A stretch of DNA of 64,000 bases from Aquimarina spinulae (lineage in GTDB: Bacteria > Bacteroidota > Bacteroidia > Flavobacteriales > Flavobacteriaceae), in NCBI RefSeq assembly GCF_943373825.1, contig NZ_CALSBP010000002.1, forward strand, positions 795,501-859,500, in the 5' to 3' direction. The first letter of the stretch is position 1. Each line of letters starts with the position of its first letter. The position numbers and the translations under genes are program-made. Under the pieces are notes generated by a model that searched no databases, was not told the origin of the DNA, and was given only the letters and a program-made list of their open reading frames with translations. Shown here piece after piece: positions 18,522 through 27,807 of this stretch.

Positions 18522-18994
18522 TTCTTAATTTTTTTGATTATTTCCCAAAAATGCAAAAGGAATACGCTTTTAGAAATACCCAACTATGGGGATTTTTACA
18601 TTTTGAATATACACTGAAAATAATTTAATATCCTGTTTAAGTACTAAAAAATTACTTCTTCTCTTTTTTAGAAATAAATATCATCTCAAAATACCCATAA
18701 GTAGGTATTGAAATGCATATCAGCATTATATAGTTTTAGCATACCAAATAATCATAATGATTGGCACATATAAATTGGGAAAGGAATATATGATCAACAA
18801 TCATTGAATTATTTGAAGTAATGAATTTGGGAGAATTAGGAATAGAAATCAATGTATTGATTTACTAGAATAAAAGTAAGGGATTCTTTTTTAAAACAGC
18901 AACAGTTGTACACTCCATTCAAATAAAGAAACTTTAGTAAACATCTTAGAGAATACGCAGAAAATTAAACTAAATAACCAAAACGAAAAATATC
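18522..18994. promoter_or_regulatory. 473-bp divergent regulatory region with a repeated TACCCA/GG motif
   Basis: It separates the leftward two-component operon from the rightward caspase cluster. Two similar 22-base sites are visible, 18574-18595 and 18689-18710. Both start AAATACCCA and end with a GG-rich half after a short AT spacer, and the second forms an AATACC/GGTATT inverted repeat. These could be binding sites for the adjacent LuxR-type regulator. Binding is inferred only. No coding frame was found here. Confidence 0.4.
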
Positions 18995-20206
18995 ATGAAT
19001 TTAGAAAATGCACACGCTTTATTAATAGGGGTTGGTGGAGATCTTCCGATAACCATAGATGATGCCAATGCTATTGCAAAAGTTTTAGGAGACAGTAACA
19101 AAGCGGCTTATGATCCAAAAAATGTTATTCTTTTAACAGAAAAAAATGCTACCAGAGAAAATGTCTTGTCCGAGCTTCAAAACATAGTAGAAAAAGTAAA
19201 AAATATCGAAGATGCTACCGTAGTGATTTTCTATTCTGGACATGGTGGAAAATATAGAGGCTCTAATGGTAGCGACTATTACCTGTTAACCAATGGTTAT
19301 GACCCTTATGATAGAGATAATACTATGATTAAGGGGGATGAATTTTCTGAATTAATAAATAGTATAGAAGCTAATAGGCTCCTGGTGATGTTAGACTGCT
19401 GTCATGCCGCAGGAATAATAGACGAAAAACCATTAATCAAACTAAAAAGTGCCGATGAACAAATTGTTAATTCTAATATAGAAATACTAAAGAAATTAAA
19501 ATCCGGAACAGGAAAGGTCTTTATTACCTCATGTGATGATGATGAACAATCTGTGATTCTACCTGATTCAAAAAACAGCTTGTTTACCGAAGTCGTTCTA
19601 GAAGCCCTTGAGGGTTATGCCAGTAATGGCGAAGAATATGTGGGGATTATAGATATACTTTATTATGTACTAAGACAAATTCCTAAAAGAATTGAAGCTT
19701 ATAATCATATACAAAGACCTATAATAAACAAAATAGATGATTTAAGCTCAGATTTTTTTATTTGCAAGGTAGCTAAGTATCTACAAACTGATGAGTTTAG
19801 GAGTAAATCAAACCCTGTAGATAAAAGCCAGTTAGAAAAGTTAGCAAACCAATTCAACATCGAAAACTGTAGCGAGCTTATAGTTATCTCTAATAATGGT
19901 GATCCTATAGAAGTAATAGAAGATACCACCCTAAAGTCGAAAACACTCAAAGAGATAGAATCTTTAATAACTCAAGGAGAAACAGAAAAGGCAATATCAC
20001 AATTTGTAGACATCACAAAAACACAATTAGTTGATTACAAGAATCAGTCACATTTATTGGCATATAAATATAATGTGCTACTTAATGACAAAATGATGGA
20101 TGGTATTGATGATCAAACATATAGGAAAGAACTGACAAAAATTGCACAAGCCCTACATTTTTTTATTGAAAAAGCAGAGAAAGATCTCAATTCTCTTACA
20201 GAATAA
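18995..20206 (+). CDS. Caspase-like cysteine protease (C14) with C-terminal EAD11-like adaptor
   Basis: A 403-residue soluble protein. The N-terminal p20-like caspase domain starts HALLIGVGGDLP and contains the catalytic His83 in YSGHGG and Cys136 in LDCCHAAG. GTGKVFITSCDDDEQS and NSLFTEVVLEALEG follow, as in bacterial metacaspase-like proteases. The last 80 or so residues (ESLITQGETEKAISQF, then SHLLAYKYNVL and the QTYRKELTKIAQAL segment) match the helical pattern of effector-associated domain 11. These small death-like modules couple bacterial conflict-system proteins by homotypic contact. A related module begins the third gene of this cluster, which suggests they associate. Activity and substrates are unknown. 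The gene is first in a three-gene rightward cluster. Confidence 0.87.
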   Translation: MNLENAHALLIGVGGDLPITIDDANAIAKVLGDSNKAAYDPKNVILLTEKNATRENVLSELQNIVEKVKNIEDATVVIFYSGHGGKYRGSNGSDYYLLTNGYDPYDRDNTMIKGDEFSELINSIEANRLLVMLDCCHAAGIIDEKPLIKLKSADEQIVNSNIEILKKLKSGTGKVFITSCDDDEQSVILPDSKNSLFTEVVLEALEGYASNGEEYVGIIDILYYVLRQIPKRIEAYNHIQRPIINKIDDLSSDFFICKVAKYLQTDEFRSKSNPVDKSQLEKLANQFNIENCSELIVISNNGDPIEVIEDTTLKSKTLKEIESLITQGETEKAISQFVDITKTQLVDYKNQSHLLAYKYNVLLNDKMMDGIDDQTYRKELTKIAQALHFFIEKAEKDLNSLTE

Positions 20207-20263
20207 ATCTTTTTAAATCATTAGTAACAAACTCGCAGTATTAAACCTTTAAACCAAAGTATT

Positions 20264-23200
20264 ATGAATCTTCTTCTCACATCTATAATCGCTTTTTTAA
20301 TCTGGTTGTTTTTAAAAAAAGTAACAATCCCCTGGACTCTTAACAGGAGTTTCAAGTATAAAAAATTTGGGGAACTTTCAAAAATTGGACGACTAGCTGC
20401 ATTTGGATATATAAAAAAGCTCTCTTTTATTGCTTCGATAACTTATTTTTCTATTTGGTTATTTCTAAAAACGGTAAACCTATTTACGCATTTATTCAAG
20501 GATTCTTCTGGAGCAATCGATAACGTACTTAATACGTTGACATGGTCTGAAAGAGCTATTGAAAGCATAGACAATCGCAAGTTTTATTTTTTATTAATCA
20601 TCCTGTGTATTGTGGTGATTGCATTGATTATCAGGAATGCCAAACAGTTTGGAAAATCTGTGTATGTAGAATTATATGAGAAATATCAACGAGGAGAACT
20701 TGCTTATGAAGCCCCTTCACTAAAAATGGATGATATATCAGATAGTATTGCTAAAGCCGAAGAAGAGCATAGACGAATCTCTTCGATAAACCCTGATAAA
20801 TTAACCTCAAAAGAAAAAGAAGAAATAAAAAACAATCTGGAATATCTTAATAATATCATATGGGCGCTGAAGCATCAATTGAAAGAAGAAGACATAAGAC
20901 GTCGAATTATACCAAGTATAGAGAAGGTCGATAATGCTTCGACCTCAAAAAACTCTTTTAGGGAAAAAATAGTCCTCTTTTTTAGTAGTAAAGGTTTGAT
21001 AAATTCCCTGTACCGAACTAGTAGAGCCATAAGTTCACTAGGTCTGGTATTCATTTTATTATCCTTTATGGTAGCATCTTCACCTATTATCACTTCTGAT
21101 ACTAATAAGGCGGCTACCAAACTTGCAGAACTTCAACTACAGACGCACCAAAGTAAACTTGATAAGGAATGGAAAAAAATAGTTACTCCAAACAATACAC
21201 CCCAAACAGATAATGATAAAGAGTGGAATGAAGAAGATGAAGAGACTGTAAATCAAACTAGTATCCTTTTTGAACGGCAAATTGCCAAAGTGTTAGCCAA
21301 AAATGCTGATAATGTAACCAATTCGACAGATGCTTTCAAAATAAGAGCTAATACAGTACGAGAAAACATCCTAAAGACCTATGCCACAAAAACGGATGGG
21401 ACTCCCAAAAAGGGGTATAAAGTATATGAGCAAAAAACGAAAGGAAAAAGATCTAATGCTAAGTATGCAAAGAAGTATAGTAAAACGTATGCCGAGAACA
21501 TAAACCCCAAAGAGCCTACCACAGATATAGGAAAGCAGTTTAAAAAAACGCTTAAAAAAGATGTAAAGTCTAATAGGCCATTATTAGAACAATTAAAGAT
21601 AAAAATAAAGAATTATCAAGGTACTTTTAGCAAACCTGCAAGTATAAGAGAAGTGACTAGTTTAATTTTTGGGGAAAGCTATGAAGAATTTTCAGGTGAA
21701 TTGGGTCGCTTGTTACAATCACAAAATATCGAAGCAAAACTTGGACAGGACTTAGCAGAGCATATTGGCAATAAAACAGTTAAAAACTGGATTCAAAAAC
21801 AAGGGAAACAATTTCCAATTGATTTAGTAAATAAAACCGTAAAAGAAGCAGTCAATAATATTTCTACGCCTAATATCCAGGCAGATCAATTTATGGCATA
21901 TGCAGTTGAAGATTTAGACTTCCCAAAAGCAGAAGATATTGCTGTAAACTTATCAGAAGAACATAAACCTTCTCTTTCTCATAATCAATTGAGCAACACA
22001 AAAATTAATAGTTCAAAACAAGCCGTTAAAAAATTAGCAAGTATAAACCCTGAGCAAGGTCTGCAAATAACAGAGTCCCTGGCAGACTTAAACTATTATT
22101 TCCCAGGGCAAGTAAGTGCAGATCTCGGCTCGGCTGCAGCCCAGGTTGTAGGTGAATTATCAGGAAATATCGCATCTCTTGATGCTTCAGGAAGAAGTTC
22201 TATAAATTCTCCCAGATCTACTTCCAGAAGAAGCGTAACTCGAGCCAGAAGCTTTAAGGCTTTAAAAGGCTTTCGTAGAGTTGGCGGTGTACTGATCGGA
22301 CAGGCCCCTACCAATACCGGAAAAACCGATGTTAACTTTACAGATATCAATTGGAAAACTAAGGGCAAAAAACTAGAGATATATCTAAAAAGAGTAGATG
22401 GTAAAGTACTATTTGCTGGCAGCTATGATAAAGATATTGTACAACAGGCCTTAAGTTATGTTGCCGATGGGAGACCCATAGCTGTAACCATGGTACAGGC
22501 CAATCCTTTACCATTTTTTAAAATATTATTGCACCCTTCACTGGTAAATACAGATTTAGGCTGTAAAGCAATTGGACTAGACAAGTTCGTAGATAAACAT
22601 GCAGGAGCCAATTCTAATACTCAAATTGAAAAAGCATTAAAATCCTATGATTACCAGAAACTCTTATACCACTATATAAGTTTGCAAATCATTACTATGC
22701 AAAATCAAGAAGCGAGACTTGCACTATATGACAACATAATCGAGCTTGAAAAAATGCTACGAAGTGAGTGGACAAACATCTATACGATGCTATCTGATGG
22801 GAAAATCTTAAATGATCCCAATCTATCTTGTATGAAAAACAAGCCCAAGTATTTTAACCAAAATGTTGTGCAATTAATTCAAACAGCTGTTGAAAAATCG
22901 AATGGAAACTTTTTTATGTTTAAGTACTATGTAAGGCAGAATGATATCGATAGTAACTCAGAATCTCTTATTTTATGTAAAACAGAACTTTGGTCGGGAG
23001 TTCGCGAACTCCCATACAAAGTAGACAAGGAACTTTCTTTTTTAAGACCTCAAGACACTAAGAATGCTCGATTCTTCCCTCTTAGTTTTATTTGTCAAAT
23101 CGCTTATAATCCAATATCAAAAGATAACTCACGAGATGAAGATATTATAGACCCCTGGGAATTTCCTCAACTCAAAGCTTCGGGAACTATCGAACGGATG

Positions 23201-23530
23201 GTTTGGAATGGAGTTCAATATGATTTTTCGGATCGTATTGTATTAAGGCGGATGCAGTCTTTTTCGTTAGTTCAACGATTATTTAGAGTTATCTTAAACG
23301 GAGATCTGGGAAATTCTTTTCCTGTAGAAAAACTAGCTATCCTGGCAGAAGAAACACAACATAACATCAAAACTTTACCCACTCCTACCTGGAACTCAAG
23401 TGGAATGACATGGGAAATTGCAAAACAGTTATACTATAACAATGCGAATGCCGAGGAATTAAAAAATTTAAAACAATTATGGTATGCCCAAGAAGCTAGT
23501 GCCTATAAAAATAAGTTTCCTTGTAATTAA
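20264..23530 (+). CDS. Large multi-pass membrane protein of the caspase/EAD11 cluster
   Basis: A 1088-residue protein of unknown family. Four membrane helices are visible near 3-20, 50-72, 106-124 and 258-277. Coiled-coil-rich, charged cytosolic or periplasmic stretches lie between and after them (for example 165-240 and 285-520). A serine/arginine-rich linker (SRRSVTRARSF, about 650) leads to a compact C-terminal region (670-1088). This contains VGGVLIGQAPTNTGKTD, a strand-rich part and the motif ADGRPIAVTMVQANPLP, followed by helices. I recognise no enzyme signature. The linked position, 57 bp after the caspase gene, suggests a membrane sensor, scaffold or substrate for the protease. A hairpin follows the stop codon. 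Confidence 0.7.
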   Translation: MNLLLTSIIAFLIWLFLKKVTIPWTLNRSFKYKKFGELSKIGRLAAFGYIKKLSFIASITYFSIWLFLKTVNLFTHLFKDSSGAIDNVLNTLTWSERAIESIDNRKFYFLLIILCIVVIALIIRNAKQFGKSVYVELYEKYQRGELAYEAPSLKMDDISDSIAKAEEEHRRISSINPDKLTSKEKEEIKNNLEYLNNIIWALKHQLKEEDIRRRIIPSIEKVDNASTSKNSFREKIVLFFSSKGLINSLYRTSRAISSLGLVFILLSFMVASSPIITSDTNKAATKLAELQLQTHQSKLDKEWKKIVTPNNTPQTDNDKEWNEEDEETVNQTSILFERQIAKVLAKNADNVTNSTDAFKIRANTVRENILKTYATKTDGTPKKGYKVYEQKTKGKRSNAKYAKKYSKTYAENINPKEPTTDIGKQFKKTLKKDVKSNRPLLEQLKIKIKNYQGTFSKPASIREVTSLIFGESYEEFSGELGRLLQSQNIEAKLGQDLAEHIGNKTVKNWIQKQGKQFPIDLVNKTVKEAVNNISTPNIQADQFMAYAVEDLDFPKAEDIAVNLSEEHKPSLSHNQLSNTKINSSKQAVKKLASINPEQGLQITESLADLNYYFPGQVSADLGSAAAQVVGELSGNIASLDASGRSSINSPRSTSRRSVTRARSFKALKGFRRVGGVLIGQAPTNTGKTDVNFTDINWKTKGKKLEIYLKRVDGKVLFAGSYDKDIVQQALSYVADGRPIAVTMVQANPLPFFKILLHPSLVNTDLGCKAIGLDKFVDKHAGANSNTQIEKALKSYDYQKLLYHYISLQIITMQNQEARLALYDNIIELEKMLRSEWTNIYTMLSDGKILNDPNLSCMKNKPKYFNQNVVQLIQTAVEKSNGNFFMFKYYVRQNDIDSNSESLILCKTELWSGVRELPYKVDKELSFLRPQDTKNARFFPLSFICQIAYNPISKDNSRDEDIIDPWEFPQLKASGTIERMVWNGVQYDFSDRIVLRRMQSFSLVQRLFRVILNGDLGNSFPVEKLAILAEETQHNIKTLPTPTWNSSGMTWEIAKQLYYNNANAEELKNLKQLWYAQEASAYKNKFPCN

Positions 23531-23550
23531 TAAACAGCTTGCTTAATAAT

Positions 23551-23586
23551 AAACTCGGTTATTATAGAGACCTAATAACTGAGTTT
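23551..23586 (+). terminator. Hairpin between the membrane protein and EAD11-TM genes
   Basis: Bases 23551-23564 pair with 23573-23586 with one G-U pair, followed by an AT-rich tract. It probably ends or attenuates the two-gene transcript, so the third gene may be expressed at a different level. Confidence 0.6.
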
Positions 23587-23661
23587 ATATATATAAAACT
23601 ACAAAAGGACATAGACATAATATCAGGACGATAACTATCTAAAAACAAAAACACAAGTCCA

Positions 23662-24429
23662 ATGAATTTTGATACCGCAAGAAAATTAATTATCAATAAC
23701 AAGATAGAAGAAGCTTTACAGGTTTTGTTGGATAAAGGTAACCCTGAAATAAAAAACAAAATTACGCTACTAGGGTCTCAATACAAGGCCTGGGAAAGTA
23801 AAGATGTTATGGATATTGGAGCTCCTATCGAAGAACGTAACCGAATTGTATACGAAATTCTTACTTTGACCACCGAGGCTGAAAAAACAACGGTTACGGG
23901 CCAAAAACTTAAAAAATTAAAAAATCTTGCTACAGTAGAAAAAGAACTCTCTGCAACTTTTGAAAAGATATCATCATTACGCAGTAAAGGGGCAATCGAT
24001 CTTTTTATGGAATGGTTTAGAAAAACTAATCCAGAAGCTTATAATGCTGTATTAATCGAAGAAAAAAACCTCGGAAAAGCGACCAACCTTAATACTATTC
24101 TTTCCGCTTTAAATCTAAACGAATTTATCCTTGAATATGGGCTTAATGCACCAGCAGATCAAATACAGGAGTATATTTCCAGAAAAAATGATGAAATTCC
24201 TAAGTTTTTCCATGGTTGGATGGACTATAATAAACAGAAGAATTACAAAACAAAAACACTGGTTAATGCTATCCCAGAAAAATTCAAAAAACATAAGATG
24301 TTATTATCTGGCGTGCTTGGCAGTTTTACAGGTACACTTGCATTTAACATCATTGAAAACTATCTGAATGACATTTCAGAGGATGACGGGCCTGAAGAAT
24401 CAGGAATGGACGATGACGATGATGATTAG
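23662..24429 (+). CDS. EAD11-like adaptor protein with C-terminal membrane helix
   Basis: A 255-residue protein. Residues 1-78 (ARKLIINNKIEEALQVLL, then NKITLLGSQYKAW and IEERNRIVYEILTL) follow the EAD11-like pattern seen at the end of the caspase gene. A central helical part (about 80-205) has no recognised signature. A basic stretch (PEKFKKHK) leads into one membrane helix (MLLSGVLGSFTGTLAFNII, about 213-231), and the protein ends in an acidic tail with a run of six aspartates. It looks like a tail-anchored partner that could recruit, or be cut by, the caspase. Membrane disruption is one possible effector role, but this is inference. A separate promoter is likely because of the upstream hairpin. 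Confidence 0.75.
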   Translation: MNFDTARKLIINNKIEEALQVLLDKGNPEIKNKITLLGSQYKAWESKDVMDIGAPIEERNRIVYEILTLTTEAEKTTVTGQKLKKLKNLATVEKELSATFEKISSLRSKGAIDLFMEWFRKTNPEAYNAVLIEEKNLGKATNLNTILSALNLNEFILEYGLNAPADQIQEYISRKNDEIPKFFHGWMDYNKQKNYKTKTLVNAIPEKFKKHKMLLSGVLGSFTGTLAFNIIENYLNDISEDDGPEESGMDDDDDD

Positions 24430-24665
24430 TTGGTGATCATTATAATTGAATACTTTGTATGCATTACACTACATAAACATGTACAAATTAGATGACGAGC
24501 ACGAATAGCTTAACATTATTTTCTCATGATTTTTGACAAAACAGCATCAAAAAAGGTAATATAGTATCATATTTAGCTAACTTATAGTGCAAAATCCATA
24601 CGATATCACTATATCTTTGAGAAATCACCAAATTAGATATCTCTTTAAAATTAAACTTCCGATTA

Positions 24666-26918
24666 ATGATACATTGTAATACGATCAAAAAGATTTGCTG
24701 CATATTCTTTGTTATACTAAATGTAAGCATCTTATCTGCTCAACAATCAAAACTTTCACTAGAACAAATCTTTAGTAGCAGAGATTTTTCTTCAGAACGA
24801 TCAAAAGCCTTAAAATGGTTTGAAGGAGGGGATTCCTATACCACATTAGTAGCTTCTTCAGAAAACAAAGGGTATTATGATATTATTAAAACAGATACCA
24901 AAACAGGAGAGCAAAGTATTTTAATTCCAGCAAAATGGATGATTCCTGAAGGAAAAAATACTCCGCTTCGTATAGAAAATTATGCATGGTCTACCGATAA
25001 AAATAAAGTCTTATTCTTCACCAACTCTTCGAGAGTATGGAGATATAACACCAAAGGAGATTATTGGGTATTAGACTTAAAAACAAAAAAACTGACCAAA
25101 CTGGGGGGTGCAAAAGCAAAATCATCTTCGCTTATGTTTGCCAAGTTTTCACCAGATGGAAATAAGGTAGGATATGTAAGAGAACACAATATTTATGTCG
25201 AATCACTTACCGATAGAAATATCACTGCATTAACAACAGACGGAACAGATAAGATCATTAACGGAACTTTTGATTGGGCATATGAAGAAGAATTCTCATG
25301 TAGAGATGGTTTTAGATGGAGTCCTGATGGTAATAAGATTGCATACTGGAGGGTCAATGCCAGTAAGATTAAGAATTTTCTTATGATCAATACTACAGAT
25401 TCTATCTATTCGTATACGATACCGGTACAATATCCTAAAGCAGGAGAAAAACCATCTGAAGCAAAAGTTGGAGTCGTTAATGCATCGGGAGGAGTTACAA
25501 CCTGGATGAAATTACCAGGAGATGCCAGCAACCAATATATTCCCAGGATGATTTGGAAACCAGATTCTAAATCATTGCTTCTGCAACACCTCAACAGGGC
25601 ACAAAATCATAATAAAGTAACACTTTGCAATGCTTTGGATGGAAATACTCAGGTAATTTATGAAGATAAAGAAACGGCCTGGTTAGAAGCGGTAGATGAT
25701 TTTAAATATCTAGAGGACGCCAGTACATTTACCTGGGTAAGTGAAAAAAGCGGATGGAAAGCTCTTTACCTTGTTAAAGATGGTAATGAAACCCAGATAT
25801 CTCCTACCGATTCAGATATGATTAATATTGAATTAATCGACGAAAAAAATGGATGGTTATACTATATGGCAAGTCCAGAAAATGCTACACAAAGATACTT
25901 GTATAGAACCAAACTCAATAAAAAGGGAAAAGCAGAAAGGCTATCACCCAAAGATCAACCGGGAACCCATCGATATCGTATTGCTCCAAACGGAAAATTC
26001 GCTCAGCATACCTATTCTAAATCTGGCTTTCCTCCTACTACCGATATTATTTCTTTACCCGATCACAAAGTGATTAAAACTTTGGTCTCTAACCAAAAAC
26101 TAAAAAAACAAATAACAGCTATAGATCATAATCCACAAGAGTTTTTTAAAATCTCATTAGATGATGGTACATCACTAGATGCCTATATGATCAAACCTCT
26201 AGGATTTGACCCATCAAAAAAATACCCTGTGTTATTTCATGTATATGGCGAACCTTGGTCTCAAACCGTATTAGATTCCTGGGGCGGAAGTAACTATTTA
26301 TGGCATACCATGCTATCCCAGCAAGGGTATATTGTAATGAGCATTGATAACCGAGGCACTCCTGGTCCTAAGGGAAGAGAATGGAGAAAATGTGTGTATG
26401 GACAAATTGGTGTTCTTTCTTCTTCAGACCAGGCTCAAGGAACAAAAAAAATTATTGAAATGTTTAATTTTGTCGACCCTGATCGCATTGGTATCTGGGG
26501 ATGGAGCGGTGGTGGTTCTATGACCCTTAATGCTTTATTCAGGTATCCCGAAATTTATAAAATGGGAATGGCAGTAGCCCCTGTATCCGATCAAAGATTA
26601 TATGATAATATCTACCAGGAGCGATATTCGGGAATACCACAACTCATGCCCGAAAGTTATGAAAAAGGATCCCCGGTTAATTTTGCCAAAAATCTTAAAG
26701 GAGATTTATTACTGATTCACGGGACAGGAGATGATAATGTTCATTATCAAAGTATAGAAGTACTGGCTAATGAACTTATTCGTCATAATAAAATATTCTC
26801 TATGGTATCATATCCTAACCGATCTCATGGTATATACGAAGGAGAAAACACCTCCAGACATTTACGAGAAACACTAACCCATTATCTTAAGACAAATTTA
26901 CCAGGTGGAGGAAAATAG
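24666..26918 (+). CDS. Dipeptidyl peptidase IV-type serine peptidase (S9B)
   Basis: A 750-residue secreted enzyme with a signal peptide ending ILSAQ (about 1-25). A beta-propeller domain carries DWAYEEEF, whose paired glutamates grip the free N-terminus of substrates. The C-terminal alpha/beta hydrolase domain has the catalytic Ser in GIWGWSGGGSM, Asp in HGTGDDNVHYQ and His in NRSHGIY. It removes X-Pro or X-Ala dipeptides from peptide N-termini in the periplasm. Nucleophile-loop Gly (GWSG) replaces the commoner Tyr (GWSY). It lies near the hydroxyproline catabolic genes, where releasing proline-containing dipeptides makes sense. It is monocistronic by spacing. Confidence 0.93.
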   Translation: MIHCNTIKKICCIFFVILNVSILSAQQSKLSLEQIFSSRDFSSERSKALKWFEGGDSYTTLVASSENKGYYDIIKTDTKTGEQSILIPAKWMIPEGKNTPLRIENYAWSTDKNKVLFFTNSSRVWRYNTKGDYWVLDLKTKKLTKLGGAKAKSSSLMFAKFSPDGNKVGYVREHNIYVESLTDRNITALTTDGTDKIINGTFDWAYEEEFSCRDGFRWSPDGNKIAYWRVNASKIKNFLMINTTDSIYSYTIPVQYPKAGEKPSEAKVGVVNASGGVTTWMKLPGDASNQYIPRMIWKPDSKSLLLQHLNRAQNHNKVTLCNALDGNTQVIYEDKETAWLEAVDDFKYLEDASTFTWVSEKSGWKALYLVKDGNETQISPTDSDMINIELIDEKNGWLYYMASPENATQRYLYRTKLNKKGKAERLSPKDQPGTHRYRIAPNGKFAQHTYSKSGFPPTTDIISLPDHKVIKTLVSNQKLKKQITAIDHNPQEFFKISLDDGTSLDAYMIKPLGFDPSKKYPVLFHVYGEPWSQTVLDSWGGSNYLWHTMLSQQGYIVMSIDNRGTPGPKGREWRKCVYGQIGVLSSSDQAQGTKKIIEMFNFVDPDRIGIWGWSGGGSMTLNALFRYPEIYKMGMAVAPVSDQRLYDNIYQERYSGIPQLMPESYEKGSPVNFAKNLKGDLLLIHGTGDDNVHYQSIEVLANELIRHNKIFSMVSYPNRSHGIYEGENTSRHLRETLTHYLKTNLPGGGK

Positions 26919-27022
26919 AGAGCTGTATTCGGTTTACATCATCACGCTCAACATAAGCTAAACTATTATAAGGCATAATAATTATTCTAAAATAGATGTA
27001 CTGTAAGTATATGTCGCTTGTA

Positions 27023-27030
27023 TATATTTG
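27023..27030 (+). promoter_or_regulatory. Candidate -7 box upstream of first Crp/Fnr gene
   Basis: TATATTTG matches the Bacteroidota -7 consensus TAnnTTTG, 41 bases before the start codon. No good -33 TTTG is seen at the usual spacing. Confidence 0.4.
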
Positions 27031-27070
27031 CATTAATTAAGGTAGTACTAACTATTTTTTACTCATAAAA

Positions 27071-27700
27071 ATGATCGAGTTCGAACAGTTATTTAAAGGC
27101 TTGAATATTGTAGAAGAAAAACTGCAAGAACATATTCTTAAAGAAGGGGTACTACAAACAGTACCAAAGGACACCTTTATTGTAGAGCAGGATAAATATA
27201 TCAAGTGGTTAGCTATTGTAATTTCGGGAAAAGTAAGAGTTTGGCAAGAAAATGAAGAGCGCCAAATTTTATTGTATTATGTAAATCCGATCCAGACCTG
27301 TGTATTGTCGTTGTCTGCTACGTTTAGGGATTGTAAAAGCCTTGTGCATGCCAAAACAGAAATAGAAACTACACTTATTAAAATTCCGGTGCGTTTTGTA
27401 TCCGAATGGAGTTTTATGTTTAAATCCTGGAATACCTTTACCACTAACTCTTTCATTATAAGTTATGAAGATTTACTACTTTCTTATAAAGACCTGGCCT
27501 TTAAAAAAATAAATGAAAGATTAATAGACTACTTAAGATCCGAAGCTAATAGAAATAATTCCTCAATCATACAGATTTCACACCAACAATTAGCCAAAGA
27601 AGTGGGTACTACCCGAGAAGTAGTTTCAAAAATCTTAAAGCAATATGAATTGGATCATATTGTAAAACTACAATTCAAGAAAATAGAACTTCTTTCCTAA
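27071..27700 (+). CDS. Crp/Fnr-family transcriptional regulator (paralogue 1)
   Basis: A 209-residue protein with an N-terminal cyclic-nucleotide-binding-like beta-roll (about 15-120, with AIVISGKVRVWQENEERQILLYY). The C-terminal winged helix (about 150-205) has the helix-turn-helix SHQQLAKEVGTTREVVSKIL. No cysteine cluster for an iron-sulfur centre is evident, and the phosphate-binding residues of true cAMP receptors are not obvious, so the ligand is unknown. It is followed about 107 bp downstream by a secreted hydrolase gene, a likely target. A second Crp/Fnr paralogue lies 1.15 kb further on, with a nearly identical recognition helix. Confidence 0.9.
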   Translation: MIEFEQLFKGLNIVEEKLQEHILKEGVLQTVPKDTFIVEQDKYIKWLAIVISGKVRVWQENEERQILLYYVNPIQTCVLSLSATFRDCKSLVHAKTEIETTLIKIPVRFVSEWSFMFKSWNTFTTNSFIISYEDLLLSYKDLAFKKINERLIDYLRSEANRNNSSIIQISHQQLAKEVGTTREVVSKILKQYELDHIVKLQFKKIELLS

Positions 27701-27807
27701 CATCTTCAGAAAAAAATAAAATGTATTAGGCCACTTGTATCAAAAGGTACAAGTTTAAGGCTGTTTCCACATATACATTTGTGCCATAAGTAATACGCTA
27801 AAAATTT

